The position numbers and the translations under genes are program-made. The notes below the pieces were generated by a model. That model was given only the letters and a program-made list of their open reading frames with translations. It had not been told where the DNA came from and did no database searches. 10,805 nt of DNA from an uncultured Leptolyngbya sp. (GTDB taxonomy: Bacteria; Cyanobacteriota; Cyanobacteriia; Phormidesmidales; Phormidesmidaceae): assembly GCA_937899365.1 (NCBI GenBank), contig CALBPH010000323.1:1-10805 (forward strand), written 5' to 3'. Of the stretch, positions 1 to 6,681 are shown piece by piece; within the stretch, counting starts at the first letter, position 1, and every line of letters begins with the position of its first letter.

Positions 1-777
1 GAAGGAGATCAATCGCTGTCGGCTTGAGTTTTAGTCCCTAATTCCACAGAACTTGGTCACCCCCCATCCCAGGGAAAGGGGCAGACAGCTTCCCCCGATT
101 TAATTATTCTGACCGGGCCGAATGCCAGTGGGAAAAGCTGCTATCTGAGACAGGTGGGATTAATTCAGCTCATGGCCCAGGTGGGGAGCTTTGTGCCAGC
201 CAAGAGCGCAGTGTTGGGGGTGTGCGATCGCATCTTTACCCGCGTGGGGGCCGTCGACGACCTCGCAACCGGCCAATCCACCTTCATGGTGGAAATGAAC
301 GAAACCGCCAACATTCTGAACCACGCCACCCCCAGGTCTCTGGTACTACTAGACGAAATCGGGCGGGGCACAGCTACATTCGACGGACTGTCCATCGCCT
401 GGGCCGTCGCCGAACATCTAGCCAGCGATATCCGAGCCAGAACCATATTTGCCACCCACTACCATGAGCTAAATGAACTCGCCTCGCTGCTCAAAAATGT
501 GGCCAACTTCCAAGTCACCGTCAAAGAAATGCCAGACCAAATTATATTTTTGCACCAGGTTCAACCCGGGGGAGCGGATCGTTCCTACGGCATTGAAGCA
601 GGTCGATTAGCCGGACTCCCTCCCAGTGTTATCAAGCGCGCCCAGCAGGTCATGGGCCAAATTGAAAAACACAGTAAAATTGCCGTCGGTCTACGCAAAG
701 GAGGCCCTGGCCAGTCACCTAAAAAAGCAAGAGTTCAAGAAGCCGACCCTAACTCACAACTCAATATCTTTGAGTAA
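1..777 (+). pseudogene. mutS: DNA mismatch repair protein MutS, C-terminal part, with an in-frame stop codon
   Basis: MutS recognises mismatches in newly copied DNA and uses ATP to start repair. The visible part is the C-terminal ABC-type ATPase: Walker A GPNASGKSC at 115-141, the signature-loop region around STFMVEMNET, Walker B LVLLDEIGRGT from 340, and the ATHYHEL histidine loop near 451-471. It ends with the usual short tail (LNIFE). The frame continues left to base 1: residues EGDQSLSA, then TGA at 25-27, then VLVPNSTELG. From memory, cyanobacterial MutS proteins have Gly at that place (…AGFFVPNS…), so GGA to TGA is the simplest reading. The ATPase frame from 28 to 777 has no other defect, but its only plausible internal starts (for example GTG at 154) lie after Walker A, so a restart would not give an active ATPase. 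The rest of the gene lies outside the window. Identification is certain; the broken state depends on the base at 25 being correct. Confidence 0.8.
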
Positions 778-838
778 CCGCATCGTTCATAGAGTCAGAG
801 ATGTCGTTATTCGCAGGCAGGAGTCAAAGGATACGCGT

Positions 839-1042
839 TTACTGATCAACCAGTTGAATTTTACCCATGCTCAGCTGATCAAAAATGTGATGCACCTGCT
901 CACGTTGCTTAGGTGTCAAATCTACAATAGACAGCAAAAACGATGACAGACGGACATAGTCCTTACGCGTTAGCTTATGGGTATTCCAAACCTGCTTTAA
1001 AATAATCTCTGGTGATCTTTCAGACTTTTTAGCAACGACCAT
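839..1042 (-). CDS. Small conserved-type cyanobacterial protein of unknown function
   Basis: This 67-residue protein has a basic start (MVVAKKSERS), then LKQVWNTHKLTRKDYVRLSSFLL and a C-terminal half LTPKQREQVHHIFDQLSMGKIQLVD. From memory it resembles a family of short soluble proteins of filamentous cyanobacteria with the layout 'W…ItR.D…l…L(s)…Lt.eE…i..i…l..G.i.vvD'; no function is known to me. There is no signal peptide or membrane segment, and the pattern suggests a small helical bundle. The ATG at 1040-1042 has no good Shine-Dalgarno; the frame stays open upstream but offers no better start nearby. It converges with mutS, leaving 61 bases between stops and no clear terminator. A TATTAT -10-like hexamer lies about 70 bases upstream. 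Some opposite-strand frames overlap it, but they have no family resemblance. Confidence 0.6.
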   Translation of the reverse strand: MVVAKKSERSPEIILKQVWNTHKLTRKDYVRLSSFLLSIVDLTPKQREQVHHIFDQLSMGKIQLVDQ

Positions 1043-1109
1043 GGGACGACTCTTGCGTTTAACTGACTGGCAATAACTGTAGATGTACTGCCATGATGCC
1101 TAGCAAATC

Positions 1110-1115
1110 ATAATA
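1110..1115 (-). promoter_or_regulatory. Possible -10 box for the small gene at 839-1042
   Basis: On the minus strand the hexamer reads TATTAT, one base from TATAAT. A weak TTGCGC lies 16 bases upstream as a poor -35. It would give a leader of about 60 bases. The -35 falls in a 10-bp tandem repeat at 1121-1140, which may or may not matter. Weak evidence only. Confidence 0.2.
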
Positions 1116-1120
1116 TTGGT

Positions 1121-1140
1121 CGCGCAAATGCGCGCAAATT
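1121..1140. repeat. Two-copy 10-bp tandem repeat
   Basis: CGCGCAAATG is followed directly by CGCGCAAATT. The unit is G/C-palindromic at its start (CGCG, GCGC). About 45 bases to the right, at 1184-1199, is a short inverted repeat (TTACTA, 4-base spacer, TAGTAA). Both lie in the 279-base gap between the small gene and the ABA4-like gene, which otherwise shows no convincing coding frame or RNA gene. Confidence 0.5.
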
Positions 1141-1321
1141 ACTCACTAAAAACGTGAAATGTTGGTGAGCGAGCAACGTATGATTACTAACGCTAGTAAC
1201 ACCGACTACTTACACGCCCATCTGGTCGCCCCAGGACAGGTCGCAACAAAGTTATATATAAACCAATTGATCTTGATGATTAGCCCGAATCCTATCCCCC
1301 CATACAGAACCAGCATCTGGA

Positions 1322-1798
1322 TTAGACAGCTTCAGCTGACTTTTTAAATAGGGGTGTCACCCAAACAGTAACAACGTGGGAGAGCAACCCCATGGGGCCA
1401 GCAAATAGGCACAGAGCAAGGGAGTGGCGCGTAAATAGTTGTTGCTCTTGACCCTGCAAATAAATCCAGCGACCGACAAAGAGATCCATCACCAAAAAGT
1501 GAACCCAGCCAGTGGTCATAACTTTCTCATCTGAAAATAGATCGGCCAGAACCGCTAGGGTCGGATTGGCGAAGTCTTCTAACTTATCGGGGTCCAGGCT
1601 AGCCACAAAGCAATAGACATAGAGCGCGGCCAAGACCACAAACGGAATATATGACGCCATGAGTTTTCGGGTGACGTCCCAATTAGGCAACAGCACCATC
1701 AGCGCCCAAAACGGCAGCGCAAACAAATTTCCAAAGTTAAAAATATACTCAAAGATCATCGCTTTAACTGCCCACTTATCAAGAGATACATGAGTCAT
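1322..1798 (-). CDS. ABA4-like (DUF4281) membrane protein
   Basis: This 158-residue integral membrane protein has four predicted hydrophobic segments at about residues 17-38, 47-68, 97-115 and 126-149. Motifs NLFALPFWALMVLLPNW, WVHFLVMDLFVGRWIY and GPMGLLSH are the family pattern of ABA4-like proteins. In plants ABA4 is needed for neoxanthin formation; cyanobacterial homologues have no settled function, and a carotenoid-related role is only inference. Two starts compete. ATG at 1796-1798 gives the 13-residue extension MTHVSLDKWAVKA. ATG at 1757-1759 gives MIFEYIFNFGN, closer to the N-terminus I remember for homologues. Neither has a strong Shine-Dalgarno. A 13-bp inverted repeat spans both starts. 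The gene begins 37 bases after the GH9 stop on the same strand, so co-transcription is likely on spacing, although no functional link is obvious. No clear terminator follows. Confidence 0.85.
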   Translation of the reverse strand: MTHVSLDKWAVKAMIFEYIFNFGNLFALPFWALMVLLPNWDVTRKLMASYIPFVVLAALYVYCFVASLDPDKLEDFANPTLAVLADLFSDEKVMTTGWVHFLVMDLFVGRWIYLQGQEQQLFTRHSLALCLFAGPMGLLSHVVTVWVTPLFKKSAEAV

Positions 1799-1813
1799 TG
1801 TAAAGCGATGATC
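1754..1813 (-). promoter_or_regulatory. 13-bp perfect inverted repeat around the ABA4-like gene's start codons
   Basis: Bases 1754-1766 (GATCATCGCTTTA) are the exact reverse complement of 1801-1813 (TAAAGCGATGATC), with 34 bases between. In the minus-strand transcript the first arm lies just before the ATG at 1796-1798, covering the ribosome-binding region, and the second arm contains the in-frame ATG at 1757-1759. A folded transcript would thus occlude initiation at both candidate starts. The geometry is seen directly; a regulatory role is inference. Confidence 0.5.
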
Positions 1814-1834
1814 CAGAAAATAGCCGTTACGGAC

Positions 1835-4348
1835 CTACGCCACTTCAGATAAACCGTTTTCAGATAGGGCAATCAAAGCCGCATCACTCAGCACAGCGCC
1901 CCCGTCCTGGTCATACAATCTGGCTACCGCTCCGGTAAACCCGGCATTAAAGTCTAGGGCAACCTCATTACCTAGGAAATCGGTACGTTCATCCACATAG
2001 GAAAAATCATTGGGCAGTCTGGGACCACCCACCAGGGCACCGTACAACACATGTTCATTGGCCGCTAGGTCATTAATATCATTGGTTCCGGAGGCGGCCC
2101 GATGGTGAATATACGTCGGGTAACTGTTACCCACTCCAGCCACATAGCTTTGTTGAGCCGGATTGTCGCCCAAAATATAGTCAATTTGACTCCGGGAAAA
2201 CTGGTCGTACTGGCCTTCGGCAGCGTTCACCGTATCGCTGTAGATTCCAGCCAGCAGGGCCGTATTGGCGCTATATCTTAGGGGCCGCCACTGATCGAGC
2301 CAGGCCAAGCCCCCCTCGGTCTGCTCAATTACCCCAGACACCCAGTTATTGAGCCAGGCTTCAACATCACTGCGATAGTTTTGACTATCCGTAATTTGAG
2401 CCAGCAAAATTCCGGTTCCGTAGGACTTATCATCCCAATTTTGAGTCCAGTCAATACCTAGATTTTGATAATTTGCCTGGGACTGAGCCAGGTATTGCTG
2501 TTCGCCTGTGGCTTTATATAGCCAAGCAGCGCCCCAGGACAGCTCGTCGGTATAACCACTCCAGGAATTGTAATAGTCTTGAGCCTGAGTAATACTCTCG
2601 GAGTAACGACCGCGATAGGTATCTGCAAACGTGTACAGCTGTTTGGCATTGACCAATAGTTCATCCGCATAAGCCGGATCAACATCACGAAAGACAATAG
2701 AGGCAGACGCCAACGCCGCCGCTGTTTCAGCAGCGAGATCAGAACCAGGGTTCTGGGGATCAATTTTGTAGGCAGGACGAGCAGTGGGCAGAGTCTCCGG
2801 TGCCCCCCAATAGTTATGATCGGTCGTCGGATCACCCACCTGACCATACAGAGCCTGGGTGTTTTGTCCATCGCTGATGTGGGCCTTCAGGAAATAATCG
2901 GTTCCCCATTTGATAGCCGCTAACAGTTCGTCGTATTGCCCGCTCTTTTCGTAAGCCTCTCGATATTCAATGGCTCCCCAGCTCAACATCGTGATGCTGG
3001 CAGCCATGGGGAAACCAAATTTGACATGATCGCCCGCGTCGTAATATCCCCCACTCAAGTCCACACCAACATCGGCACCATCATTCAGGGCAGAATCACC
3101 ACGCCACGCAATGCGATTATTATCTGGCAAGTCTCCTGACCGCTGAGCTTCATAGAAGAGCAGTGATTTTTGCAGCACCTCACCATAACTGACACCAGAT
3201 TCTTCACCTGCGGGAGCAGACGGTTCCTCAGTGGATGGTTGTTCTACAACAGGTTCTTCTACGGCAGGTTGTTCAGCAACAGGCTCTTCAGTATAAGGTG
3301 GCTCGGCAATAGGCTCTTCAACCGGAGACTCCTCCGCTGGAGACTCTTCAGCAACGGGCTCATTAACGGGAGGCTCCTCCGCTGAGGGCTCTTCAGCAAC
3401 TGGTTTCTCGACTGGAGAGTCTTCAGCTGGGGGCTCTTCAGTAGCTGGCTCTTCTGGTTCTTCTATCGCAGGCTTCTCCCCAACAGGCTCCTCAACTGCA
3501 GGTTCTTCAGCAACCGGTTGATCAACGGGAGGTTCTTCAGCAATGGGATCTTCAACGTCAGGTTGATCAACCGGTGTTGTCGGCAGATCAAGCGTTACTG
3601 ACTCATCCGCTGCATCGCCGATGGGTAACTCATTGAAATAGTAGTTGCTGGGCTCATACACAGAGCTACCTTTGCCGTTGAGGCCAATGGTGATCGTATC
3701 ACCCGGCACCAAGGTGCCATTCCAACTGGCGTTGCTAACTGTGTAAATATGGGTATTTTGCTCAACGCTGTGGCTAACAATCTCACCATGCCAAAGCTTT
3801 AAAATTTCAAACGGTGATTCAAACCTCAGCTGCCAGCCGTCTAGGGGCTCAGTACCGCTGTAGGTAAAACTTAAATTGGCGGTAAAGCCTCCCCACCAGT
3901 CTTTTGCGATCGCAAAATCAACGGTATCAATCGCAGCGACTTGTTCAGCCACCACAGCTACCGGTGGGTCAGCCGCCTCATGGAACGAGGGAGCCGAAAC
4001 AACACTCACCTGATGGACGTTAGCCGTAGCATTCCGGCCAACAAAGCCAAATTTAGTCTTCTCGCCAGGATCTAAACGAGAGTTCCAGTCTTCTGCCCTA
4101 ATCGTGTAAAGATTACCCTCACGTTTAATAATCTCGCCGCCCCAAACCGTTTCTATATCAAAGGTGGTTTTGATTGTAAACAACCAATCATCAAGAACGT
4201 TAGAGCCAGTATTTTCAACGTGAACAAAGCCCACTAACCCTTTTCCCCAATCCTCAGACACCTCAAACGTTGTCTGCAAAGGACTGGTCAACGCAGCTGA
4301 GGGTTCAGAAACCGGTGTGTAAACAGGCGGGTCAGAGAGAACTGTCAC
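1835..4348 (-). CDS. GH9 endoglucanase with two CBM2-like domains and an acidic Pro/Glu linker (truncated form)
   Basis: This glycoside hydrolase family 9 enzyme is predicted to cut beta-1,4-glucan (cellulose) by inversion. Numbered from a GTG at 4348 (837 residues), the order is: CBM2-like domain at about 26-116 (WG, TVWGGEI, DWNSRLDPGE…FGF); a more divergent one at about 142-245 (DWWGGF, LDGWQLRF, SWNGTLVPGD); acidic linker at about 255-384; GH9 catalytic domain at about 386-820. Catalytic features are DAGDH with Asp437 and Asp440, the His pair in YIHHRAASG (748-749), and the general acid Glu795 in GNEVALDFNAGF. All the usual catalytic residues are present. No signal peptide is visible, which is odd for a cellulase. 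The GTG start has no Shine-Dalgarno and falls at the end of an upstream in-frame CBM2-like copy broken by TAA, so this start is probably forced by damage and is not the ancestral one. Substrate could also be a cell-wall or sheath glucan. Family assignment is firm; whether it is expressed is doubtful. Confidence 0.85.
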   Translation of the reverse strand: MTVLSDPPVYTPVSEPSAALTSPLQTTFEVSEDWGKGLVGFVHVENTGSNVLDDWLFTIKTTFDIETVWGGEIIKREGNLYTIRAEDWNSRLDPGEKTKFGFVGRNATANVHQVSVVSAPSFHEAADPPVAVVAEQVAAIDTVDFAIAKDWWGGFTANLSFTYSGTEPLDGWQLRFESPFEILKLWHGEIVSHSVEQNTHIYTVSNASWNGTLVPGDTITIGLNGKGSSVYEPSNYYFNELPIGDAADESVTLDLPTTPVDQPDVEDPIAEEPPVDQPVAEEPAVEEPVGEKPAIEEPEEPATEEPPAEDSPVEKPVAEEPSAEEPPVNEPVAEESPAEESPVEEPIAEPPYTEEPVAEQPAVEEPVVEQPSTEEPSAPAGEESGVSYGEVLQKSLLFYEAQRSGDLPDNNRIAWRGDSALNDGADVGVDLSGGYYDAGDHVKFGFPMAASITMLSWGAIEYREAYEKSGQYDELLAAIKWGTDYFLKAHISDGQNTQALYGQVGDPTTDHNYWGAPETLPTARPAYKIDPQNPGSDLAAETAAALASASIVFRDVDPAYADELLVNAKQLYTFADTYRGRYSESITQAQDYYNSWSGYTDELSWGAAWLYKATGEQQYLAQSQANYQNLGIDWTQNWDDKSYGTGILLAQITDSQNYRSDVEAWLNNWVSGVIEQTEGGLAWLDQWRPLRYSANTALLAGIYSDTVNAAEGQYDQFSRSQIDYILGDNPAQQSYVAGVGNSYPTYIHHRAASGTNDINDLAANEHVLYGALVGGPRLPNDFSYVDERTDFLGNEVALDFNAGFTGAVARLYDQDGGAVLSDAALIALSENGLSEVA
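3197..3586 (-). repeat. Degenerate repeat encoding the acidic Pro/Glu linker of the GH9 protein
   Basis: About 130 codons encode irregular repeats of short units such as EEPVAEEP, EEPAVEEP and EESPVEEP, with occasional DQP and EKP. On the plus strand this shows as recurring GGCTCTTCAG/GGTTCTTCAG-type blocks. It separates the carbohydrate-binding part from the catalytic part and should be extended, flexible and strongly negative. Such low-complexity DNA changes length by slippage, so copy number may vary between strains. Confidence 0.85.
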
Positions 4349-4609
4349 CTGGTGCGTTTCGGCTGTGGCATTGTGCCCAACAAAACCAAACTTAGCCCTC
4401 TCTCCAGGATCTAGTCGCGAGTTCCATCGTTCTGCCGCTACCGTTTAACGATTACCATCCTGCTTGAGGATCTCTCCTCCCCAAAGCGTCTCAATATCAA
4501 AGGTGGTTTCAATAGTCAGATCCCATGTTTGCAGAACCGTGGACCCACTATTTTCAACAGTGACGAAACCCACCAAGCCGTCTCCCCAGTCTTGGGAAAC
4601 TTCAAAGGT
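4007..4609 (-). repeat. Tandem duplication of a CBM2-like domain
   Basis: Two adjacent copies with equivalent points 339 bases (113 codons) apart: the broken copy at about 4331-4609 and the intact one at about 4007-4270. By hand alignment about 67 of 93 residues match, including all tryptophans and the RLDPGE block. The DNA also aligns well but with many third-position changes, so the duplication is old and the stop codon in the outer copy came later. The third domain (about 3614-3925) is much more divergent. Confidence 0.8.
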
Positions 4610-4618
4610 AGTGTGCAT
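4349..4618 (-). pseudogene. Severed N-terminal CBM2-like domain of the GH9 gene
   Basis: On the minus strand, ATG at 4616-4618 opens MHTTFEVSQDWGDGLVGFV, continues through LWGGEILKQDGN, meets TAA at 4445-4447, then goes on in the same frame as RWNSRLDPGERAKFGFVGHNA and straight into the GTG taken as the GH9 start. The neighbouring copy has Tyr (NLYT) where this has the stop (NR*T), so a Tyr codon changed to TAA is the simplest cause. Without the stop, the joined reading frame from 4618 to 1835 would be about 927 codons, with three CBM2-like domains. The same frame stays open further upstream to a TAA at 4664-4666 with no signal peptide, so the original N-terminus may itself be lost. No Shine-Dalgarno precedes the ATG. 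Confidence 0.75.
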
Positions 4619-4960
4619 GATGCTATAGGCGTTCCAAAAACGGAATTGAAAGAAGTCTGAAAATTAATTTGTATAAGATGGCTGTCCCATCTCGTCCCCG
4701 ATTTTTTGGTGATGCACTTAAAAACATATGCCCTTGTCCTGAGTATAGAGCTGACTCGGTGGAATTGAGGGATGGTCACAGGAGAAAATTCATCAAATCC
4801 GTAAAAAGACCTAATTAGTTTTATAGTGGGAACATTGTTGACAGATCAGCAGTCCACCACAGCTTCAAGCGATGGATCTATCGCTTATTTTGTTGTCAGA
4901 TTTTATTTTTGGCTCAACATCTGTCAGTCTGGAACAGCGCTCGTATCAGGTTTAGAATAG
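4619..4960. other. Intergenic region between the divergent GH9 and DEAD-box helicase genes
   Basis: The region has 342 bases and must hold promoters for both directions. A minus-strand open frame runs across it from 4779 into the CBM2-like copy in another frame, and resembles nothing. A TTGACA hexamer at 4838-4843 could be a -35 for the helicase, but no good -10 stands 16-18 bases after it. TGACAGAT (4839-4846) and ATCTGTCA (4919-4926 or so) form a widely spaced inverted pair, and a tight hairpin lies at 4867-4886. No RNA gene is seen. Confidence 0.5.
4867..4886 (+). promoter_or_regulatory. Hairpin in the leader of the DEAD-box helicase gene
   Basis: AAGCGAT (4867-4873) and ATCGCTT (4880-4886) form a perfect 7-bp stem with a 6-base loop, followed by ATTTTGTTG. 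It is about 75 bases upstream of the ATG. The U-rich tract makes it a weak attenuator-like shape, but the stem is not very GC-rich. Cyanobacterial helicases of this class are often controlled by cold or redox through their leaders, which makes the position notable; function is inferred. Confidence 0.35.
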
Positions 4961-6664
4961 ATGTCAATGGATGTGGAATCGGCTCCAAGCTTTAGTGAGT
5001 TGTCATTGAGTGAGCCGGTGTTAAAGGCTTTAGAGGTGCTGGGCTATGAAAGTCCAACGCCAATTCAAGCACAGACAATTCCCCATGTGTTAGCGGGCGC
5101 AGACATTATTGGGCAAGCACAGACAGGCACGGGAAAGACAGCTGCCTTTGCCCTACCCCTCCTATCTCGTGTCGATATTACGCAGCGCCTGCCACACACA
5201 CTGGTGCTGACACCAACGCGAGAACTCGCCATCCAGGTAGCGGAAGCCTTTCAAAGCTACGCCTCTCAAATGAAAGGCTTCCATGTTCTGCCCCTCTATG
5301 GTGGACAGAGCTACAGTATTCAGCTACGCAAGCTAGAACGCTCGGTGCATATCGTTGTGGGCACACCGGGGCGGGTGATGGACCATATGAAGCGCGGCAC
5401 CCTCGATTTAAGTGCGCTACAGTGCCTGGTTCTAGATGAAGCCGATGAAATGCTACGCATGGGCTTTATTGACGATGTGGAATGGGTACTGGAAAAAACC
5501 CCTGATTCACGTCAGGTGGCTCTCTTCTCAGCAACTCTCCCTAAAGAAATTCGGCGCATTGCCCAGCGCCATCTCAATAGTCCGACTGAGGTCTTAATTA
5601 AGTCCAAAACATCCACTGCTGACACCATTCGACAGCGTTACTGGATGGTCAGTGGCTATCACAAGCTAGATGCCCTAACCCGGATTTTAGAGACAGAAAC
5701 CTTTGACGGCATGATCGTGTTTGTTCGGACACGCATAGCAACCGTAGAGCTGGCGGAAATACTGGAAGCTCGCGGTTATGAAACCGCACCGTTAAGCGGA
5801 GATATTTCTCAAATCCAGAGGGAACGAACCGTCGAACAGCTCAAATCGGGCAAGTTAGATATCGTCGTGGCAACAGACGTCGCTGCTCGAGGGTTAGATG
5901 TGGAGCGCATCAGTCATGTCATTAACTACGACATGCCCTACGACACCGAAACCTATGTCCACCGAGTCGGGCGTACGGGTCGAGCCGGACGCAACGGTGA
6001 GGCAATTTTATTTGTAGCTCCCCGTGAGAGACGGTTGCTGTATGCAATTGAACGAGCAACTAAACAAAAAATAGCCAAAATGGAGATGCCGACCACTGAG
6101 ATGGTCAACAACAAACGCATCGCCCGATTTAAACAGCAGATTACGGACACTCTGGCTGAAGAAAACTTAGAATTTTTCACCAACCTGATAGAACAGTATG
6201 AGCAGGAACATAATGTGCCTGCCATCGCGCTGGCCGCCGCCCTGGCTAAGCTCGTTCAGGGAGATGAACCCCTGCTGCTGGTAGAGCGCAAACGTTCACG
6301 CCCGGAACGGAACGGTGATCGACGAGAACGCCCCCAGCGAAAAGATCGCAAAGCATCCCCCCCAGAACAGGGTATGGGGCGCTACCGGATCGAAGTGGGT
6401 CATCGCCACCGGGTCAAGCCTGGCCATATTGTGGGTGCGATCGCAAACGAAAGTGGGTTAGAAAGTCGCTACATTGGCCGCATCAATATTTACGACAGCC
6501 ATAGCACCGTAGATTTACCCGAGGGGATGCCGAAGGAAATGATCCGTCACCTCAAAAAAGTTTCCATTTCCGGTCAGCCCCTGCGCATCGCTAAGGTGGA
6601 CGGGGACCTAACCGGCAAAGGCAGCGGCAAACAACGACCCAAGAGTAAGCCCAAAAGAGTTTAA
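4961..6664 (+). CDS. deaD: DEAD-box ATP-dependent RNA helicase with DbpA-type RNA-binding C-terminus (DeaD/CsdA-like)
   Basis: The protein unwinds short RNA duplexes, with likely roles in ribosome assembly, translation or mRNA turnover, often under cold stress. All core motifs are present in 567 residues: Q motif (FSELSLSEPVLKAL…PTPIQ, 11-36), motif I AQTGTGKT (53-60), Ia PTRELA (85-90), GG (114-115), Ib TPGR (135-138), II DEAD (159-162), III SAT (190-192), IV IVFVRT (252-257), V ATDVAARGLD (304-313) and VI HRVGRTGR (334-341). After a basic stretch (443-465) a DbpA C-terminal domain follows at about 472-547 (RYRIEVGHRHRVKPGHIVGAI), then a Lys-rich tail. DbpA itself binds 23S rRNA this way; the extra central part makes it more like DeaD. 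The start is ATG 4961; a second in-frame ATG at 4967 is possible, and neither has a clear Shine-Dalgarno. It converges on deformylase with only 17 bases between, so the 3' ends may overlap. Confidence 0.93.
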   Translation: MSMDVESAPSFSELSLSEPVLKALEVLGYESPTPIQAQTIPHVLAGADIIGQAQTGTGKTAAFALPLLSRVDITQRLPHTLVLTPTRELAIQVAEAFQSYASQMKGFHVLPLYGGQSYSIQLRKLERSVHIVVGTPGRVMDHMKRGTLDLSALQCLVLDEADEMLRMGFIDDVEWVLEKTPDSRQVALFSATLPKEIRRIAQRHLNSPTEVLIKSKTSTADTIRQRYWMVSGYHKLDALTRILETETFDGMIVFVRTRIATVELAEILEARGYETAPLSGDISQIQRERTVEQLKSGKLDIVVATDVAARGLDVERISHVINYDMPYDTETYVHRVGRTGRAGRNGEAILFVAPRERRLLYAIERATKQKIAKMEMPTTEMVNNKRIARFKQQITDTLAEENLEFFTNLIEQYEQEHNVPAIALAAALAKLVQGDEPLLLVERKRSRPERNGDRRERPQRKDRKASPPEQGMGRYRIEVGHRHRVKPGHIVGAIANESGLESRYIGRINIYDSHSTVDLPEGMPKEMIRHLKKVSISGQPLRIAKVDGDLTGKGSGKQRPKSKPKRV

Positions 6665-6681
6665 TCAGTAGCTATCCTCGT

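Noticed and set aside
1159..1347. 62-codon plus-strand frame between the small gene and the ABA4-like gene
   Set aside because: No family resemblance and it runs into the antisense of the ABA4-like 3' end.
3170..3385. Plus-strand frame encoding an Arg/Leu/Phe-rich repetitive peptide
   Set aside because: It is the complement of the Pro/Glu linker repeat of the GH9 gene; its periodicity comes from that repeat.
25..4447. Stop-codon reassignment as the reason for both in-frame stops
   Set aside because: One stop is TGA and the other TAA, and all intact genes here end with normal stops (TAA and TAG), so two separate mutations or base errors fit better.
4516..4779. Minus-strand frame upstream of the GH9 gene
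   Set aside because: It overlaps the CBM2-like copy in a different frame; the conserved domain sequence is in the other frame, so this is a shadow.
4838..4843. TTGACA as -35 of the helicase promoter
   Set aside because: No acceptable -10 hexamer at 16-18 bases downstream, so I did not call a promoter.
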